Source of the DNA: Rhizomicrobium sp.
Lineage (GTDB): Bacteria; Pseudomonadota; Alphaproteobacteria; Micropepsales; Micropepsaceae
Assembly (NCBI GenBank): GCA_037200985.1
Contig: JBBCGJ010000001.1
Coordinates: 3,510,756-3,574,755 of the forward strand
Direction: 5' to 3'
DNA: 64,000 bases
A program made the position numbers and the translations under genes. A model generated the notes under the pieces. That model was not told the DNA's origin. It did not search any database and saw nothing but the letters and a program-made list of their open reading frames with translations. Of the stretch, positions 44,828 through 54,774 are shown piece after piece. Numbering within the stretch: the first letter of the stretch is position 1; every line of letters begins with the position of its first letter.

Positions 44828-45744
44828 AACGGCTTTCCATCCGCCGGATCGGCAGGCGAAGGCGGCGCCGGCGCGCGGACGCGCAGCCGCTTCACGCGCC
44901 TGGGATCGGCTTCGAGCACCTCGAATTCATAGCCCGAAGGATGCGCGACGATCTCGCCGCGCTGCGGCACCCGTCCCAGCAGCGAGACCACGAGGCCGCC
45001 CAGCGTATCGACTTCCTGATCCGCATCCTCCGGCGCCAGCGCGATGCCGGTCTGGGCGCGGAAATCCTCCAGGTCGACGCGGGCATCGGCGACGTACACG
45101 CCGTCCTCGATCTTGCGGACCTGCTGGTCGTCTTCGTCGTGCTCGTCGGCGATGTCGCCGACGATCTCCTCGATGATGTCCTCGATGGTGACGAGGCCGT
45201 CGGTGCCGCCATATTCGTCGATCACCAGGGCGAGATGGCTGTGCACGGTCTGCATCTTGAGCAGCAGATCGACCAGCGGCATGGACGGCGGCACGAACAG
45301 CAGGTCGCGCTTGAACTGGGCGAGCGATCCGCTCTTCCAGTGGAAGCTGCCGTCGGGCTGGGCCTCGAGATAGGCCAGGATGTCCTTGATGTGCACCAGG
45401 CCGATGGGATCGTCGAGCGTCTCGCGATAGACCGGCAGGCGCGAATGCTGCACGTCGCGGAACAGGGCGACGATATCGGTAAGCGGGGTGTCCTCGGCGA
45501 CCGCGACGATATCGGCGCGCGGGATCATCACGTCGCTGACGCGCAGCTCGCCGAATTTGAGCAAATTGGCGAGCATCCGCCGCTCGGGCGCCGAAAGCTG
45601 CGTGCTGTGGCGGTCGCTCTCCTCGATGGCTTCCTCGATGCTTTCGCGCATCTGCGTGGTGGAATCGTCGCCGCGCAGGAAGGCGCCGATGCGGCGCAGC
45701 AGGGACGGCGCGCGGCCGTCGCCATCATCGGCGGCCTCGCTCAT
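44824..45744 (-). CDS. corC: CorC/HlyC-type protein with CBS pair
   Basis: 306 aa. Two CBS domains occupy about 75-195 (VSDVMIPRADIVAV first, HLALVIDEYGGTDGLVTIEDIIEE last), followed by a CorC_HlyC transporter-associated domain to about 290. There are no membrane segments. Such proteins are tied to Mg2+/Co2+ handling. I chose ATG 45744 (TGATG with ybeY); a GTG precedes it by one codon. Confidence 0.93.
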   Translation of the reverse strand: MSEAADDGDGRAPSLLRRIGAFLRGDDSTTQMRESIEEAIEESDRHSTQLSAPERRMLANLLKFGELRVSDVMIPRADIVAVAEDTPLTDIVALFRDVQHSRLPVYRETLDDPIGLVHIKDILAYLEAQPDGSFHWKSGSLAQFKRDLLFVPPSMPLVDLLLKMQTVHSHLALVIDEYGGTDGLVTIEDIIEEIVGDIADEHDEDDQQVRKIEDGVYVADARVDLEDFRAQTGIALAPEDADQEVDTLGGLVVSLLGRVPQRGEIVAHPSGYEFEVLEADPRRVKRLRVRAPAPPSPADPADGKPL

Positions 45745-46208
45745 CACGCGGCCTCCGTCCGGTAAGGATCGGCGATGCCGAGCTCGGCCAGGATGCGCGT
45801 CTCCAGCGGCTCCATCTCCTGCGCCTGGCGCTCGGTCGTGTGATCGAAGCCCAGCAGATGCAGCACGCCATGCACGACCAGATGCGTCGCGTGATCGACC
45901 AGGCGCTTGTCCGCGGCGCGCGCCTCGTCGCGCGTCACGTCATAGGCGAGCGCGACGTCGCCGAGATAGTTGTCGCCGTTGGCGGCCGCGGGGAAGGACA
46001 AAACGTTGGTCGGCTTGTTCTGGCCGCGGAAATCGCGATTGAGGGCCTTGAGCTGGGCGTCGTCGCTGAGCAGCACGGTCAGCGACGCCTTGCGCGGCGC
46101 GGCGCCTCGCCTCAGGGCGCGCTCCGCCGCGGCCTCGAGCCGCGCCGACAGGCCGCGGACCTTGCGCCAGCGGGCGTCGCCGAACTGAAGATGCACGGAA
46201 AAAGTCAC
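45744..46208 (-). CDS. ybeY: Endoribonuclease YbeY (rRNA maturation)
   Basis: 154 aa. YbeY is a zinc-dependent single-strand RNase acting in 16S rRNA maturation and ribosome quality control. The metal motif HGVLHLLGFDH (His-x3-His-x5-His) is intact, and the conserved KPTNVLSFP is present. GTG at 46208 overlaps phoH by 4 nt. Confidence 0.95.
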   Translation of the reverse strand: MTFSVHLQFGDARWRKVRGLSARLEAAAERALRRGAAPRKASLTVLLSDDAQLKALNRDFRGQNKPTNVLSFPAAANGDNYLGDVALAYDVTRDEARAADKRLVDHATHLVVHGVLHLLGFDHTTERQAQEMEPLETRILAELGIADPYRTEAA

Positions 46209-47197
46209 GGGCCGGGCTTCTGCGCGTCGGCGCGATTATAGGCGGCGACGATGCGGGTGACGAGGGCGTGGCGGACCACGTCTTTCTCGGAAAAATGCGC
46301 CACCGCCGCGCCTTCGACGCCGGAAAGGATGCGCAGCGCCTCGTTCAGCCCGTCGGCGCGGCCGCCGGGAAGGTCGCTCTGCGACGGATCGCCGGTCACG
46401 ACCATGCGCGAATCCTCGCCCAGGCGGGTCAGGAACATCTTCATCTGCGCCGATGTCACGTTCTGCGCCTCGTCCAGGATGACGAAAGCGCGGGTCAGCG
46501 TGCGGCCGCGCATGAAGGCCAGCGGCGCCACTTCGATGGTCCCCATCTCCATCAGCTTCTGGGTGCGCTCGCCCAGGACGTCGAACAGCGCATCGTAGAG
46601 TGGGCGCAGATAGGGATCGATCTTCTCCTTGAGGTCTCCCGGCAGGAAGCCGAGCCGTTCGCCCGCTTCCAGCGCGGGGCGCGAGAGGATCAGGCGCTCG
46701 ACCTGGCGCTCGTGCAGAAGATGCGCCCCGAAGGCGGCGGCGAGATAGGTCTTGCCCGTGCCCGCCGGCCCGACGCCGAACACCAGGGGATGGGTGCGCA
46801 TCAGGTCGAGATAGGCGGCCTGGGCCGGCGTGCGGGTGCGCGTGACCTTGCCCGAAGCGGTGCGGATCGCCTGCGAGCCGAAGGAATTGCCGACGAGGCC
46901 GGCGGACTTCTCGGCCGCGAAGCGGATCTCGGCATCGACATCGGAGGCGGTGCAGCCGTCGCCGGCCTCGATGCGCGCATAGAGACCGCGCAGCACGGTG
47001 GCGGCGCGCTCGCGCATGCCGGCATCGCCCTCGATCGCCACGAGGTTGCCGCGCGTCGCGATGCGCACGCCGAGCTTCTGCTCCAGGCGCACGAAATTGC
47101 GCTCATGCCCGCCGGCCAGCGCGGCAAGCAAGCCGTTGTCGGAAAATTCGAGCGTCACCTGCTCCTTCGCCGCGCGTTTGGATTTCGCCGCACTCAA
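46205..47197 (-). CDS. phoH: PhoH-like ATPase
   Basis: 330 aa. Walker A GPAGTGKT at about 143-150, Walker [11 protein letters not shown], and [10 protein letters not shown] near 260. The family is a P-loop ATPase related to helicase cores, usually next to ybeY. The only start that fits is a TTG at 47197 within the miaB stop (TTGA), an unusual start codon that suggests strict translational coupling. Confidence 0.93.
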   Translation of the reverse strand: MSAAKSKRAAKEQVTLEFSDNGLLAALAGGHERNFVRLEQKLGVRIATRGNLVAIEGDAGMRERAATVLRGLYARIEAGDGCTASDVDAEIRFAAEKSAGLVGNSFGSQAIRTASGKVTRTRTPAQAAYLDLMRTHPLVFGVGPAGTGKTYLAAAFGAHLLHERQVERLILSRPALEAGERLGFLPGDLKEKIDPYLRPLYDALFDVLGERTQKLMEMGTIEVAPLAFMRGRTLTRAFVILDEAQNVTSAQMKMFLTRLGEDSRMVVTGDPSQSDLPGGRADGLNEALRILSGVEGAAVAHFSEKDVVRHALVTRIVAAYNRADAQKPGP

Positions 47198-48528
47198 TGC
47201 GCCGGCACCTTTTCGCGGACAAGGCTGCCCTTCAGGCTGTTGGGATAGGCGGCGTCGATGCGCACGGGGCGGATCGCGCCGATCAGCTCAGCCGCGCCCT
47301 CGACATGCACCGCCTGGAGATAGGGGCTGCGCCCGATCGCCTGGCCGGGCTGGCGGCCGGGCTTTTCGAACAGCACGTCCAGCGTGCGGCCCTCGCAGGC
47401 GCGCTTGAACCCGTCCTGCTGCGCCAGCAACAGCGCGTTGAGCGTCTGCAGCCGCGCATCCTTGACGTCTTCGGGAAGATGCTTGCGCGCCGCGGCGGCC
47501 GGCGTGCCGGGCCGCGGGCTGTATTTGAAGGAGAAGGCGCTGGCATAGCCGATGTCGCGCACCAGATCGCGTGTTGCTTCGAAATCCTTGTCGCTCTCGC
47601 CGGGAAAGCCGACGATGAAATCCGAGGACAGCGCGATATCGGGACGGGCGCGGCGGATACGCTCCACCAGCCGGCGATAGTCGTCGGCGGTATGCTGACG
47701 GTTCATCGCGGCGAGGATCGCATCGGAGCCCGACTGCACCGGCAGGTGCAGATAAGGCATCAGGCTTTCGATATCGCCATGCGCGGCGATGAGGTCTTCG
47801 CCCATGTCGCGCGGATGGCTGGTGGTGTAGCGCAGGCGCGCCAGGCCTTCGATCCGCGACAGGCGATCCAGCAGCCGCGCCAGCGACCAGTCTTTTCCGT
47901 CCGGCCCTTCGCCGCGATAGGCGTTGACGTTCTGGCCGAGCAGGGTGATCTCGCGCACGCCCTGCGCGGCAAGCCGGCGCGCTTCGTCCTCGATCTGCGC
48001 CACGGGCCGCGAATATTCGGAGCCGCGCGTATAGGGCACGACGCAGAAGGTGCAGAATTTGTCGCAACCCTCCTGCACGGTGAGGAAGGCGGCGACGCCC
48101 GGCGCCACCGCATCCATCGGCAGCGCGTCGAATTTCTCCAGCGCAGGGAAATCGGTTTCCAGCGCATGGCCGCCGGCGCGCGCGATCCTGGCGATCATCT
48201 CGGGCAGGCGGTGATAGGCCTGCGGCCCGACCACGATATCGACCTGCGGCGCCCGCGCCACGATCTCCGCGCCTTCCGCCTGCGCGACGCAGCCGGCGAC
48301 GGCGATGGTGAGGCCCCGCGCGTCCTTGATCTGCTTGAGCCGCCCGAGCTCGGAATAGACCTTCTCGGCCGCCTTCTCCCGGATATGGCAGGTGTTGAGG
48401 ATCACCATGTCGGCGTCCTCCGCCGTGTCGGCCGGGCCATAGCCGATCGGCGCCAGCAACGCCGCCATCCTGGCGGAGTCGTAGACGTTCATCTGGCAGC
48501 CATAGGTCTTGACGAAGAGCTTTTTCAT
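47194..48528 (-). CDS. miaB: tRNA-2-methylthio-N6-dimethylallyladenosine synthase
   Basis: 444 aa. MiaB is a radical-SAM methylthiotransferase of A37. In order: the UPF0004 domain with three cysteines ([25 protein letters not shown]), the radical SAM CxxxCxxC (GCDKFCTFC) and a C-terminal TRAM domain. ATG at 48528. Confidence 0.96.
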   Translation of the reverse strand: MKKLFVKTYGCQMNVYDSARMAALLAPIGYGPADTAEDADMVILNTCHIREKAAEKVYSELGRLKQIKDARGLTIAVAGCVAQAEGAEIVARAPQVDIVVGPQAYHRLPEMIARIARAGGHALETDFPALEKFDALPMDAVAPGVAAFLTVQEGCDKFCTFCVVPYTRGSEYSRPVAQIEDEARRLAAQGVREITLLGQNVNAYRGEGPDGKDWSLARLLDRLSRIEGLARLRYTTSHPRDMGEDLIAAHGDIESLMPYLHLPVQSGSDAILAAMNRQHTADDYRRLVERIRRARPDIALSSDFIVGFPGESDKDFEATRDLVRDIGYASAFSFKYSPRPGTPAAAARKHLPEDVKDARLQTLNALLLAQQDGFKRACEGRTLDVLFEKPGRQPGQAIGRSPYLQAVHVEGAAELIGAIRPVRIDAAYPNSLKGSLVREKVPAH

Positions 48529-48546
48529 CGGGCGGCGGTTATACGG

Positions 48547-49407
48547 TCACGCCACGGCCGGCGCCAGCACGGGCGCGGCCTCCGCAACGGGCGCCGCATC
48601 CACCGGCGTCGGCCCGGTCAGCCCGGCCAGCGCCCGCATCTGGCCGCGCCGCACGATCGTTTCCGTCTTTGCCGCCAAGGCCTTACGTCCGCCGGCCTCG
48701 TCCACATCCATGGGCGGGTGGAACTCGACCACCACGTCGATCGGCCCGGTCAGCAGCGCCTCCCAGAGGTGCGGTACCAGTTCCATGTCGCCGTACCAGG
48801 CATAGAGCGGCCGGTTCTCCCGCCCCATGGGGAAGCCGTGCAACCCGACATAGGCGGTGGAGATCGGCTGGACCCGCACGGCCCGGCTGCCGCCCTTGCC
48901 GTCCCCTACCCGCGCTTCCACCGCGCCCATCAGGGCGCTCTTGAAGGGAAGCACCTGGTTGCCGTCGGCCGATGTGCCTTCGGGGAACAGGATCAGCGTG
49001 TCCCCGGCCAAGAGGCGGTCGCGGATTTCGTCGCGCGCCGCGCCGGTCGCCTGCCGCCGCGTCCGCTCGACGAACACGGTGCGCTGGAGCTTGGCCAGGG
49101 TCGAGAACAGCGGCCAGGTCGCGACCTCCGACTTGGCGACGAAGGACACCTGCCCAAGGGCGGAGAAGATGAGGATGTCCAGCCAGGAGGTGTGGTTGGC
49201 GACGACCAGAACGCCCTCGTCCAGCACCGATTTGCCCACCGTATGGATGCGGATGCCGAACAGCTTCGTCATGAAGCGGTGATAGCGCCAGGGAAAGGTC
49301 TTCGCCGCCTTGGGGCGGAAGCGCAGGTTGAAGCTCTGATAGGGGATCAGCAGCAGAGTCACGGTCAGGAAGACGGTGACGATCGCCCAGGCGCGCAGCG
49401 TGGCCAT
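48547..49407 (-). CDS. plsC: 1-acyl-sn-glycerol-3-phosphate acyltransferase (PlsC family)
   Basis: 286 aa. The acyltransferase motif is ANHTSWLD (His72, Asp77), followed by a second block FVERTRRQ and FPEGTSADG. One N-terminal hydrophobic segment is at about 5-25. The C-terminus is proline/alanine-rich and longer than usual. The ATG overlaps the fur stop by one base (TGATG). Confidence 0.93.
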   Translation of the reverse strand: MATLRAWAIVTVFLTVTLLLIPYQSFNLRFRPKAAKTFPWRYHRFMTKLFGIRIHTVGKSVLDEGVLVVANHTSWLDILIFSALGQVSFVAKSEVATWPLFSTLAKLQRTVFVERTRRQATGAARDEIRDRLLAGDTLILFPEGTSADGNQVLPFKSALMGAVEARVGDGKGGSRAVRVQPISTAYVGLHGFPMGRENRPLYAWYGDMELVPHLWEALLTGPIDVVVEFHPPMDVDEAGGRKALAAKTETIVRRGQMRALAGLTGPTPVDAAPVAEAAPVLAPAVA

Positions 49408-49826
49408 CAGCGCGGCTTCTTTGCGCCTTTCGGCACACCGTAGAGTTCGAGGCGGTGGTCGACCAGTTCGAAGCCCAGTTCCTCCGCCACGCGGCGCTGG
49501 AGCTTTTCGATGTCCTCGTTGCGGAATTCGATGACGCTGCCGGTCTGCACGTCGATCAGGTGGTCGTGGTGCGATTCGGGCGCCTCTTCATAGCGCGAGC
49601 GTCCGTCGCGGAAATCGTGGCGCTCCAGGATGCCGGCATCCTCGAACAGCTTCACGGTGCGATAGACCGTGGCGATGGAGATATGCGGATCGATCGCCGA
49701 GGCGCGGCGGTACATTTCCTCGGCATCGGGGTGGTCGGCCGCCTCCGACAGCACGCGCGCGATGATGCGGCGCTGTTCGGTCATGCGAAGACCCTTCTCG
49801 GCGCAGAGTTTTTCGATGCGCGTCAC
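49407..49826 (-). CDS. fur: Fur-family metalloregulator
   Basis: 139 aa. The winged helix (about 10-80) includes RMTEQRRIIARVL and SIATVYRTVKLFEDAG, followed by the metal-site sequence ESHHDHLID. Alphaproteobacterial Fur/Mur may respond to iron or manganese; the sequence does not settle which. GTG at 49826. It is the third gene in the tsaB-rimI-fur-plsC-miaB series. Confidence 0.93.
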   Translation of the reverse strand: MTRIEKLCAEKGLRMTEQRRIIARVLSEAADHPDAEEMYRRASAIDPHISIATVYRTVKLFEDAGILERHDFRDGRSRYEEAPESHHDHLIDVQTGSVIEFRNEDIEKLQRRVAEELGFELVDHRLELYGVPKGAKKPR

Positions 49827-49859
49827 TCGGTTTCCTGTCGCGTGGCGTCGGAAGCGAGT

Positions 49860-50327
49860 TTACCCAGTGGGCGGGCTTTTCCCAAGGGGCGAAAGCGGGA
49901 GATTGCTGCGCAAAACGAGGGCATCTTCGGGCTGGCTGCGTCCGGCGGTGTAATAGCCCTTGCGGCGCCCGGTTTCTGCAAAGCCGAGACTGTCATACAG
50001 CGCGCGGGCGGCCCGATTGCCCGCCGCGACTTCGAGAAACAGGGCATCGGCGCCCAGGCGGACGGCATGCGCGCCGGCGGCCTGCACCAGCGCGAAACCG
50101 GTGCCGCGGCGGCGCGCCCGGGGCGCCACGGCCAAGGTGAGGATTTCGGCCTCCACGGCGGCGGCGCGCGCCATCACGAAGCCGTCCGCGCCCGCAATGA
50201 TGAAGGTGCCGGCCGTCGCCAGCAGGTCCGCGATCGCCCGCGCGCTCCAGGCATCGGGGAAGCATTCCGCATGGATCGCGGCCAAGGATCCGAGGTCGTC
50301 GCCGGCGGGAAGAAGCGCGACGCTCAT
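49860..50327 (-). CDS. rimI: Ribosomal protein S18-alanine N-acetyltransferase
   Basis: 155 aa from ATG 50327 (4-nt overlap with tsaB). The GNAT acetyl-CoA site VAPRARRRGTG and the LEVAAGNRAARALYDSLGF motif followed by GRRKGYY are RimI-like. The frame is open 32 codons upstream inside tsaB, but without similarity. Confidence 0.92.
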   Translation of the reverse strand: MSVALLPAGDDLGSLAAIHAECFPDAWSARAIADLLATAGTFIIAGADGFVMARAAAVEAEILTLAVAPRARRRGTGFALVQAAGAHAVRLGADALFLEVAAGNRAARALYDSLGFAETGRRKGYYTAGRSQPEDALVLRSNLPLSPLGKSPPTG

Positions 50328-50962
50328 CGCGCCGCCGGCAATTTCGCGTCGGGGTTCCGAAGATAAAGCGGGCGCGGCGCAACATCGCTGTCCGGCAGGG
50401 CCTGCGCCAGCCGCGCAACCCACAACGCGTCGGGCTGATGTACGGCGGAGAGAACACCGTTCGATAGACGTGTCGCGGCCATCGGCGCCGCCGTTCCGGC
50501 CAGCGCGAAGCGGCCGTCGAGGCGCAGGATCGCTTGAAGCGCGTCCGCGAAGCCCAGCACGGCGGGATCGTCCATGCCCGACATCTGGAGATAGACCTCG
50601 TCGCGCCTGGCATCGTGCAGGGCGGCGAAAGCGGCAAGGCCGGTCTCGGCCATCGCCTGATGACCCATCGCCGCCAGCGTGGTGACGCCGAGCAGCGGCT
50701 TATGCAGCGCGACGCGCAGGCCGCGCATGAAGGCAAGTCCCACACGCTGGCCCGTGAAGGTGCCCGGTCCCGTGGTCACCGCAAGCCGGTCGAGCGCGGC
50801 GAAGCCGATTTCGGCGTCGCGCATCGCATTCTCGACCATCGGCGCCAGCGCTTCGGCATGGCCGCGCTCCATCGGCTCGAAGACATGCGCCAGCACCGCG
50901 TCGCCGTCCAGGATGGCCACGGAACAGGCGCCGAGCGCGGTGTCGACGGCCAGCAGCTTCAC
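50324..50962 (-). CDS. tsaB: tRNA threonylcarbamoyladenosine biosynthesis protein TsaB
   Basis: 212 aa. TsaB partners with TsaD in t6A37 synthesis. N-terminal LLAVDTALGACSVAI, TGPGTFTGQRVGLAFMRGL and DARRDEVYLQ fit the inactive-kinase fold. GTG at 50962 overlaps the nitroreductase stop by 4 nt. Confidence 0.93.
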   Translation of the reverse strand: MKLLAVDTALGACSVAILDGDAVLAHVFEPMERGHAEALAPMVENAMRDAEIGFAALDRLAVTTGPGTFTGQRVGLAFMRGLRVALHKPLLGVTTLAAMGHQAMAETGLAAFAALHDARRDEVYLQMSGMDDPAVLGFADALQAILRLDGRFALAGTAAPMAATRLSNGVLSAVHQPDALWVARLAQALPDSDVAPRPLYLRNPDAKLPAAR

Positions 50963-51552
50963 AGGATCTTGCAGGCTTCGTCGAATTCCAGCCGCGGATT
51001 GCGCGGGAAGACGCCGGACGGATCGCCATGTCCGATCCCGCAGATGAAGTTCGACTTGATCCGCGTGCCGGCGAAGAATTCCTCGTCCACCTTGGCGTTG
51101 CTGAAGCCCGACATCGGCCCGCAATCGAGCCCCAGGGCGCGCGCCGCGACGATGAAATAGGCCCCTTGCAGCGACCCGTTGCGGAACGCCGTCACCTGCT
51201 CGACGGCCGGATCGGCGAACCAGGTCTTCGCCGTCTTGTCATGCGGGAACAACTCGGGAAGCCGCTGCGCGAAATCCAGGTCATAGCCGATGATCGCGGT
51301 CACCGGCGCGGCGCGGATCTTCGGCTGGTTGGCATGCGAGGCATATTGGGCCAGCCGCTCCTTCGCCTCCGGCGTCGTCAAGAAGACGAAGCGCGCCGGC
51401 GAGCAATTGGCGCTGGTCGGCCCCAGCCGCATGAGGTCGTAGACCGCCATCAGCAGCGCGGTGCTGACCGGCTTGTCGGTCCATTTGTTCTGGCTGCGCG
51501 CCGACCGGAAGATCGTGTCCAGCGCTTCGTCGTTGATGGCGTGATGGTCCAT
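50959..51552 (-). CDS. Nitroreductase-family enzyme, RutE/malonic semialdehyde reductase-like
   Basis: 197 aa. The FMN nitroreductase fold is seen in ARSQNKWTDKPVS, LMRLGPTSANCSPARFVFL and ALGLDCGPMSGFSN, which together fit the RutE group that reduces malonic semialdehyde. A rut operon is not present, so the actual substrate is open. It heads the long leftward operon. ATG at 51552. Confidence 0.88.
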   Translation of the reverse strand: MDHHAINDEALDTIFRSARSQNKWTDKPVSTALLMAVYDLMRLGPTSANCSPARFVFLTTPEAKERLAQYASHANQPKIRAAPVTAIIGYDLDFAQRLPELFPHDKTAKTWFADPAVEQVTAFRNGSLQGAYFIVAARALGLDCGPMSGFSNAKVDEEFFAGTRIKSNFICGIGHGDPSGVFPRNPRLEFDEACKIL

Positions 51553-51583
51553 GGCGGCCGTGCTCGAAAGAATCGGGGCGAGC

Positions 51584-52147
51584 TTACACCGCTTCGACGG
51601 CGTTCACTTCCGGCACGTAGTGGCGCAGCATGTTCTCGATGCCGTTCTTCAGCGTCATGGTCGAGGACGGGCAGCCGGCGCAGGAGCCCTGCAGATGCAG
51701 GAACACGATGCCCGCGCCGCCGTCGAAGCCCTTGTAGATGATGTCGCCGCCGTCCTGTGCCACGGCGGGACGGACGCGGGTGTCGATCAATTCCCTGATC
51801 TGGGCCACGACCTCGGGATCGCCCTCTTCGCCGAAAGAAACGGTCTCGGTCTCTTCCGCCGTGCCGGTCATCAGCGGCAGGCCGCGGGTGAAGTGCTCCA
51901 TGATCGCGCCGAGGATGGCGGGCTTGAGGTGCTTCCAGTCGCCGTCGCGCTTGGTGACGGAGACGAAATCGGACCCGAAGAACACGCGGCTGACATCGGG
52001 GATCGCGAACAGCGCCGCCGCCAGGGGCGAGCGCGCGCCGGCCTCGGCGGTCGGGAAATCCGCCACCTCGCCCTCGCCCATGACGTCGCGGCCGGGCAGG
52101 AATTTCAGCGTCGCGGGATTGGGCGTGGATTCGGTCTGGATGAACAT
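51584..52147 (-). CDS. NifU-like iron-sulfur scaffold protein
   Basis: 187 aa. An N-terminal Nfu domain ([18 protein letters not shown], then [16 protein letters not shown]) and a C-terminal NifU domain with CAGC ([17 protein letters not shown]). It carries and delivers Fe-S clusters. The length matches the alphaproteobacterial and mitochondrial NFU1 form. It precedes the nitroreductase by 31 bases. Confidence 0.94.
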   Translation of the reverse strand: MFIQTESTPNPATLKFLPGRDVMGEGEVADFPTAEAGARSPLAAALFAIPDVSRVFFGSDFVSVTKRDGDWKHLKPAILGAIMEHFTRGLPLMTGTAEETETVSFGEEGDPEVVAQIRELIDTRVRPAVAQDGGDIIYKGFDGGAGIVFLHLQGSCAGCPSSTMTLKNGIENMLRHYVPEVNAVEAV

Positions 52148-52213
52148 GGGTCTGGCTCCGTCAAGCTTATGTGGACCCTGGGCGGCGCGCGATCAAGGTG
52201 CGCCGCAATAACC

Positions 52214-52408
52214 CTAGAAATCCGAGATGATTCCCTTCTTCTCCCAATCGCCATAGCGGGTGGGTTCCGGCCCCGCCCGGCCACCCAGCTCCGCCGGCAG
52301 TTCCAAGGGCTTTTGCGCCTTGCGGCGGGCCTCGGCTTCCGCGTTGGCGCGCTCGCCCGCCTCCCGGATACGCCGGGCGATCTCGGCCTTGCTGGGTCTG
52401 GACGGCAT
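52214..52408 (-). CDS. DUF1674/SDHAF4-like succinate dehydrogenase assembly factor
   Basis: 64 aa. The C-terminal PTRYGDWEKKGIISDF motif is the family signature of SDHAF4, which helps FAD-loaded SdhA mature. The N-terminal half is basic and helical (KAEIARRIREAGERANAEA). It lies upstream of the nifU-like gene with a 66-base gap. ATG at 52408. Confidence 0.9.
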   Translation of the reverse strand: MPSRPSKAEIARRIREAGERANAEAEARRKAQKPLELPAELGGRAGPEPTRYGDWEKKGIISDF

Positions 52409-52457
52409 TGTCGCCTCCGCTTGACGCTGCGCGGGGCCAGCTTACATCAGTCCGGCC

Positions 52458-53327
52458 ATGAACGTCCTGCGCACCGGCCTTCTGATGGCGGCATTGACCG
52501 CCCTGTTCCTTCTTGTCGGCTTCCTGATCGGCGGCCAGGCCGGAATGGGCATCGCCTTCCTGTTCGCGGCCGGCACCAACCTGTTCGCATACTGGAACTC
52601 GGACAAGGTCCTGCTGTCGATGTATGGCGCCCGTCCGGTCGACGCGGCGAGCGCGCCCGATCTCGTCCATCTCGTGGAGCAGCTCGCGGGCCAGGCCGGC
52701 CTGCCGATGCCCAAGGTCTATATCGTCGAGAACGACCAGCCCAACGCCTTCGCGACCGGCCGAAACCCGGAGCACGCGGCGGTGTGTGTGACGACCGGTC
52801 TGTTGCGGAATGTCGACCGGGAAGAGCTCGCCGGCGTCTTGGCGCACGAGCTCAGCCATGTGAAGCACCGCGACACGCTGATCATGACGATCACCGCGAC
52901 CATCGCCGGCGCGGTCTCCATGCTGGCGAATTTCGCCTTCTTCTTCGGCAGCGGCAACGACCGGCGCGGCGGGCTGGGTTTCGTCGGCGTGCTGCTCGTC
53001 GCGATCGTCGCGCCGATCGCCGCCATGCTGGTGCAGATGGCGATCAGCCGCAGCCGCGAGTTCGACGCCGACCGCGAAGGCGCCGAAATCTCCGGCCGGC
53101 CGCTGTGGCTGGCCTCGGCGCTGCAGAAGATCGAGCGCGTCGCCGAACGGGTCCCGAACGAAGAGGCCGAGGCGCATCCTGCGACGGCGCATATGTTCAT
53201 CATCAATCCCCTGCATGGCGGCGGCCTGTCGGGGTTGTTCTCCAGCCATCCTTCGACCGAGGAGCGTGTCGCGCGGCTGCGCGCGATGGCGGGCCGGCCC
53301 GCGACGCAACCCGGTCCCTGGGCGTGA
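52458..53327 (+). CDS. htpX: Membrane metalloprotease HtpX
   Basis: 289 aa. M48 zinc protease for membrane quality control. Two N-terminal membrane segments (about 5-45), HELSH (130-134) with ligand Glu in [12 protein letters not shown], and two later membrane segments. It overlaps rsmB by 4 nt (GTGA). ATG at 52458. Confidence 0.95.
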   Translation: MNVLRTGLLMAALTALFLLVGFLIGGQAGMGIAFLFAAGTNLFAYWNSDKVLLSMYGARPVDAASAPDLVHLVEQLAGQAGLPMPKVYIVENDQPNAFATGRNPEHAAVCVTTGLLRNVDREELAGVLAHELSHVKHRDTLIMTITATIAGAVSMLANFAFFFGSGNDRRGGLGFVGVLLVAIVAPIAAMLVQMAISRSREFDADREGAEISGRPLWLASALQKIERVAERVPNEEAEAHPATAHMFIINPLHGGGLSGLFSSHPSTEERVARLRAMAGRPATQPGPWA

Positions 53328-54589
53328 GCGACGGCCTTCCGGCGCGCGCCGCGGCCCTGGCGGTTCTTTCGGATGTCCTGCGCAAGCGCCGGCCGCTCGA
53401 TGTCGCGCTCGAAAGCTTGCCCGCGATGGAGCCGCGCGATGCCGGCTTCGCCCGCGTCATCGCGAGCGAGACGTTGCGGCGGCTGGGCCAGATCGAAACC
53501 ATTATCCGTCATTTCGTTCCGAAGGCGCCGCAGCCGCACAAGGCCGGCCCAACGCTGGAGATCCTCTATGCCGGCGCCTGCGAGCTCCTCTTCTTGGATG
53601 TGCCGGCGCATGCCGCGGTCGACGCCGCGAACCGCCTGGCGCAGGCCGATGCCAAGGCGGTGCATTTCAAATCGCTGATCAACGCCGTGCTGCGGCGCGT
53701 CTCGCGCGAAGGCAAGGCGATTGCCGACGCGCAGGACGCAGCGCGGCTGAACACGCCCGACTGGCTTTGGAATCGCTGGTGCGGAGCGTATGGCGAAGAA
53801 ACAGCGCGGGCCATCGCGGCGGCGCATGCGCGGCAGGCGCCTGTCGATATCGTCCTGAAAACCGCCGGTCTTCCGGCTCCTGCCGGCGATCCCGTTTTCG
53901 ACAATGTCCTTCGCCTGACGGAGGGTGGACGCATCGATGCGCTGCCCGGCTTCGCGGAGGGAAACTGGTGGGTGCAGGACGCGGCGGCGACCTTGCCGGC
54001 GCGGCTGTTCGGCGATGTGCGCGGCCGAACGGTGATCGATCTCTGCGCCGCGCCGGGCGGCAAGACGATGCAATTGGCGGCGTCGGGCGCGCATGTCGTT
54101 GCCGTCGAACGCGAGGCGGCGCGGCGGGAACGGGTGCGCGAGAATCTCGCCAGGACCGGGCTCGAGGCGACGCTTGTCGCAGCCGATGTCCGCGACTTCC
54201 GGCCCGACATACCTGCGCCTTTCGTCCTGCTCGATGCGCCCTGCACCGCGACCGGTACGATACGGCGCCATCCCGAACTGCCCTGGATCAAGAGTGCCTC
54301 GGACGTCACGCTGTGCGAGCAGGGCGCGGCGGAGTTGCTGGATGCCGCGGCGGAGATGGTCGCGCCCGGCGGGCTTCTGGTCTTCGCGGTGTGCTCGCTC
54401 GAACCGGAAGAGGGTTTCGAGCAGGTCGAGAGCTTCCTCGGACGTGACGCGCGTTTCGCGCGCGAGGCGGTGAATTTATCCGATGTGTTCGGACGCAGCG
54501 AATGGATCGGCCCGCAAGGCGATTTACGCACGTTGCCCTGTCACGGAATGGACGGTTTCTACGCGGCGCGTTTGCGGCGCGTCGGCTGA
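53324..54589 (+). CDS. rsmB: 16S rRNA (cytosine-C5) methyltransferase RsmB
   Basis: 421 aa from GTG 53324. A NusB-like RNA-binding domain (1-135) precedes the SAM domain with [13 protein letters not shown]. The catalytic cysteine motifs are [10 protein letters not shown] and [10 protein letters not shown]. It methylates C967 of 16S rRNA. The frame remains open for a long way upstream over other genes but that is antisense or overlapping with htpX. Confidence 0.94.
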   Translation: MSDGLPARAAALAVLSDVLRKRRPLDVALESLPAMEPRDAGFARVIASETLRRLGQIETIIRHFVPKAPQPHKAGPTLEILYAGACELLFLDVPAHAAVDAANRLAQADAKAVHFKSLINAVLRRVSREGKAIADAQDAARLNTPDWLWNRWCGAYGEETARAIAAAHARQAPVDIVLKTAGLPAPAGDPVFDNVLRLTEGGRIDALPGFAEGNWWVQDAAATLPARLFGDVRGRTVIDLCAAPGGKTMQLAASGAHVVAVEREAARRERVRENLARTGLEATLVAADVRDFRPDIPAPFVLLDAPCTATGTIRRHPELPWIKSASDVTLCEQGAAELLDAAAEMVAPGGLLVFAVCSLEPEEGFEQVESFLGRDARFAREAVNLSDVFGRSEWIGPQGDLRTLPCHGMDGFYAARLRRVG

Positions 54590-54595
54590 GCCCCA

Positions 54596-54766
54596 CTGTC
54601 ATCCCAGCGGAGCCGCGCGTAGCGCGGCGAGGGAAGGGGACCCAGGCGGTGGAGCTTGGGGTGGTGTTGACGGCTTCGAACGTACTTGTCTGCGAGCGCA
54701 CAGCGTTTGCTCCACCTGGGTCCCTTCCCTTCGCGATGCTGCGCATCGCTCAGCCGGGGATGACAG
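54596..54766. repeat. Large inverted repeat between convergent genes (GTCATCCC family)
   Basis: Left arm 54596-54655 and right arm 54709-54766 pair with small internal loops; both begin or end CTGTCATCCC and contain a GGGAAGG-GACCCAGG block. Each arm also holds its own hairpin (GCCGCGC with GCGCGGC; GCGATGC with GCATCGC). This type of element can end transcription on both strands here, between rsmB and the coiled-coil gene, and looks like a mobile-type repeat. Confidence 0.8.
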
Positions 54767-54774
54767 CGGTGCTG

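Noticed and set aside
47197..49443. 748-codon rightward open frame
   Set aside because: Antisense to miaB, plsC and part of fur; typical shadow frame.
51551..53323. Long frame leading into rsmB
   Set aside because: Runs antisense to nifU-like and the SDHAF4-like gene and out of frame over htpX; only the part from 53324 is RsmB.
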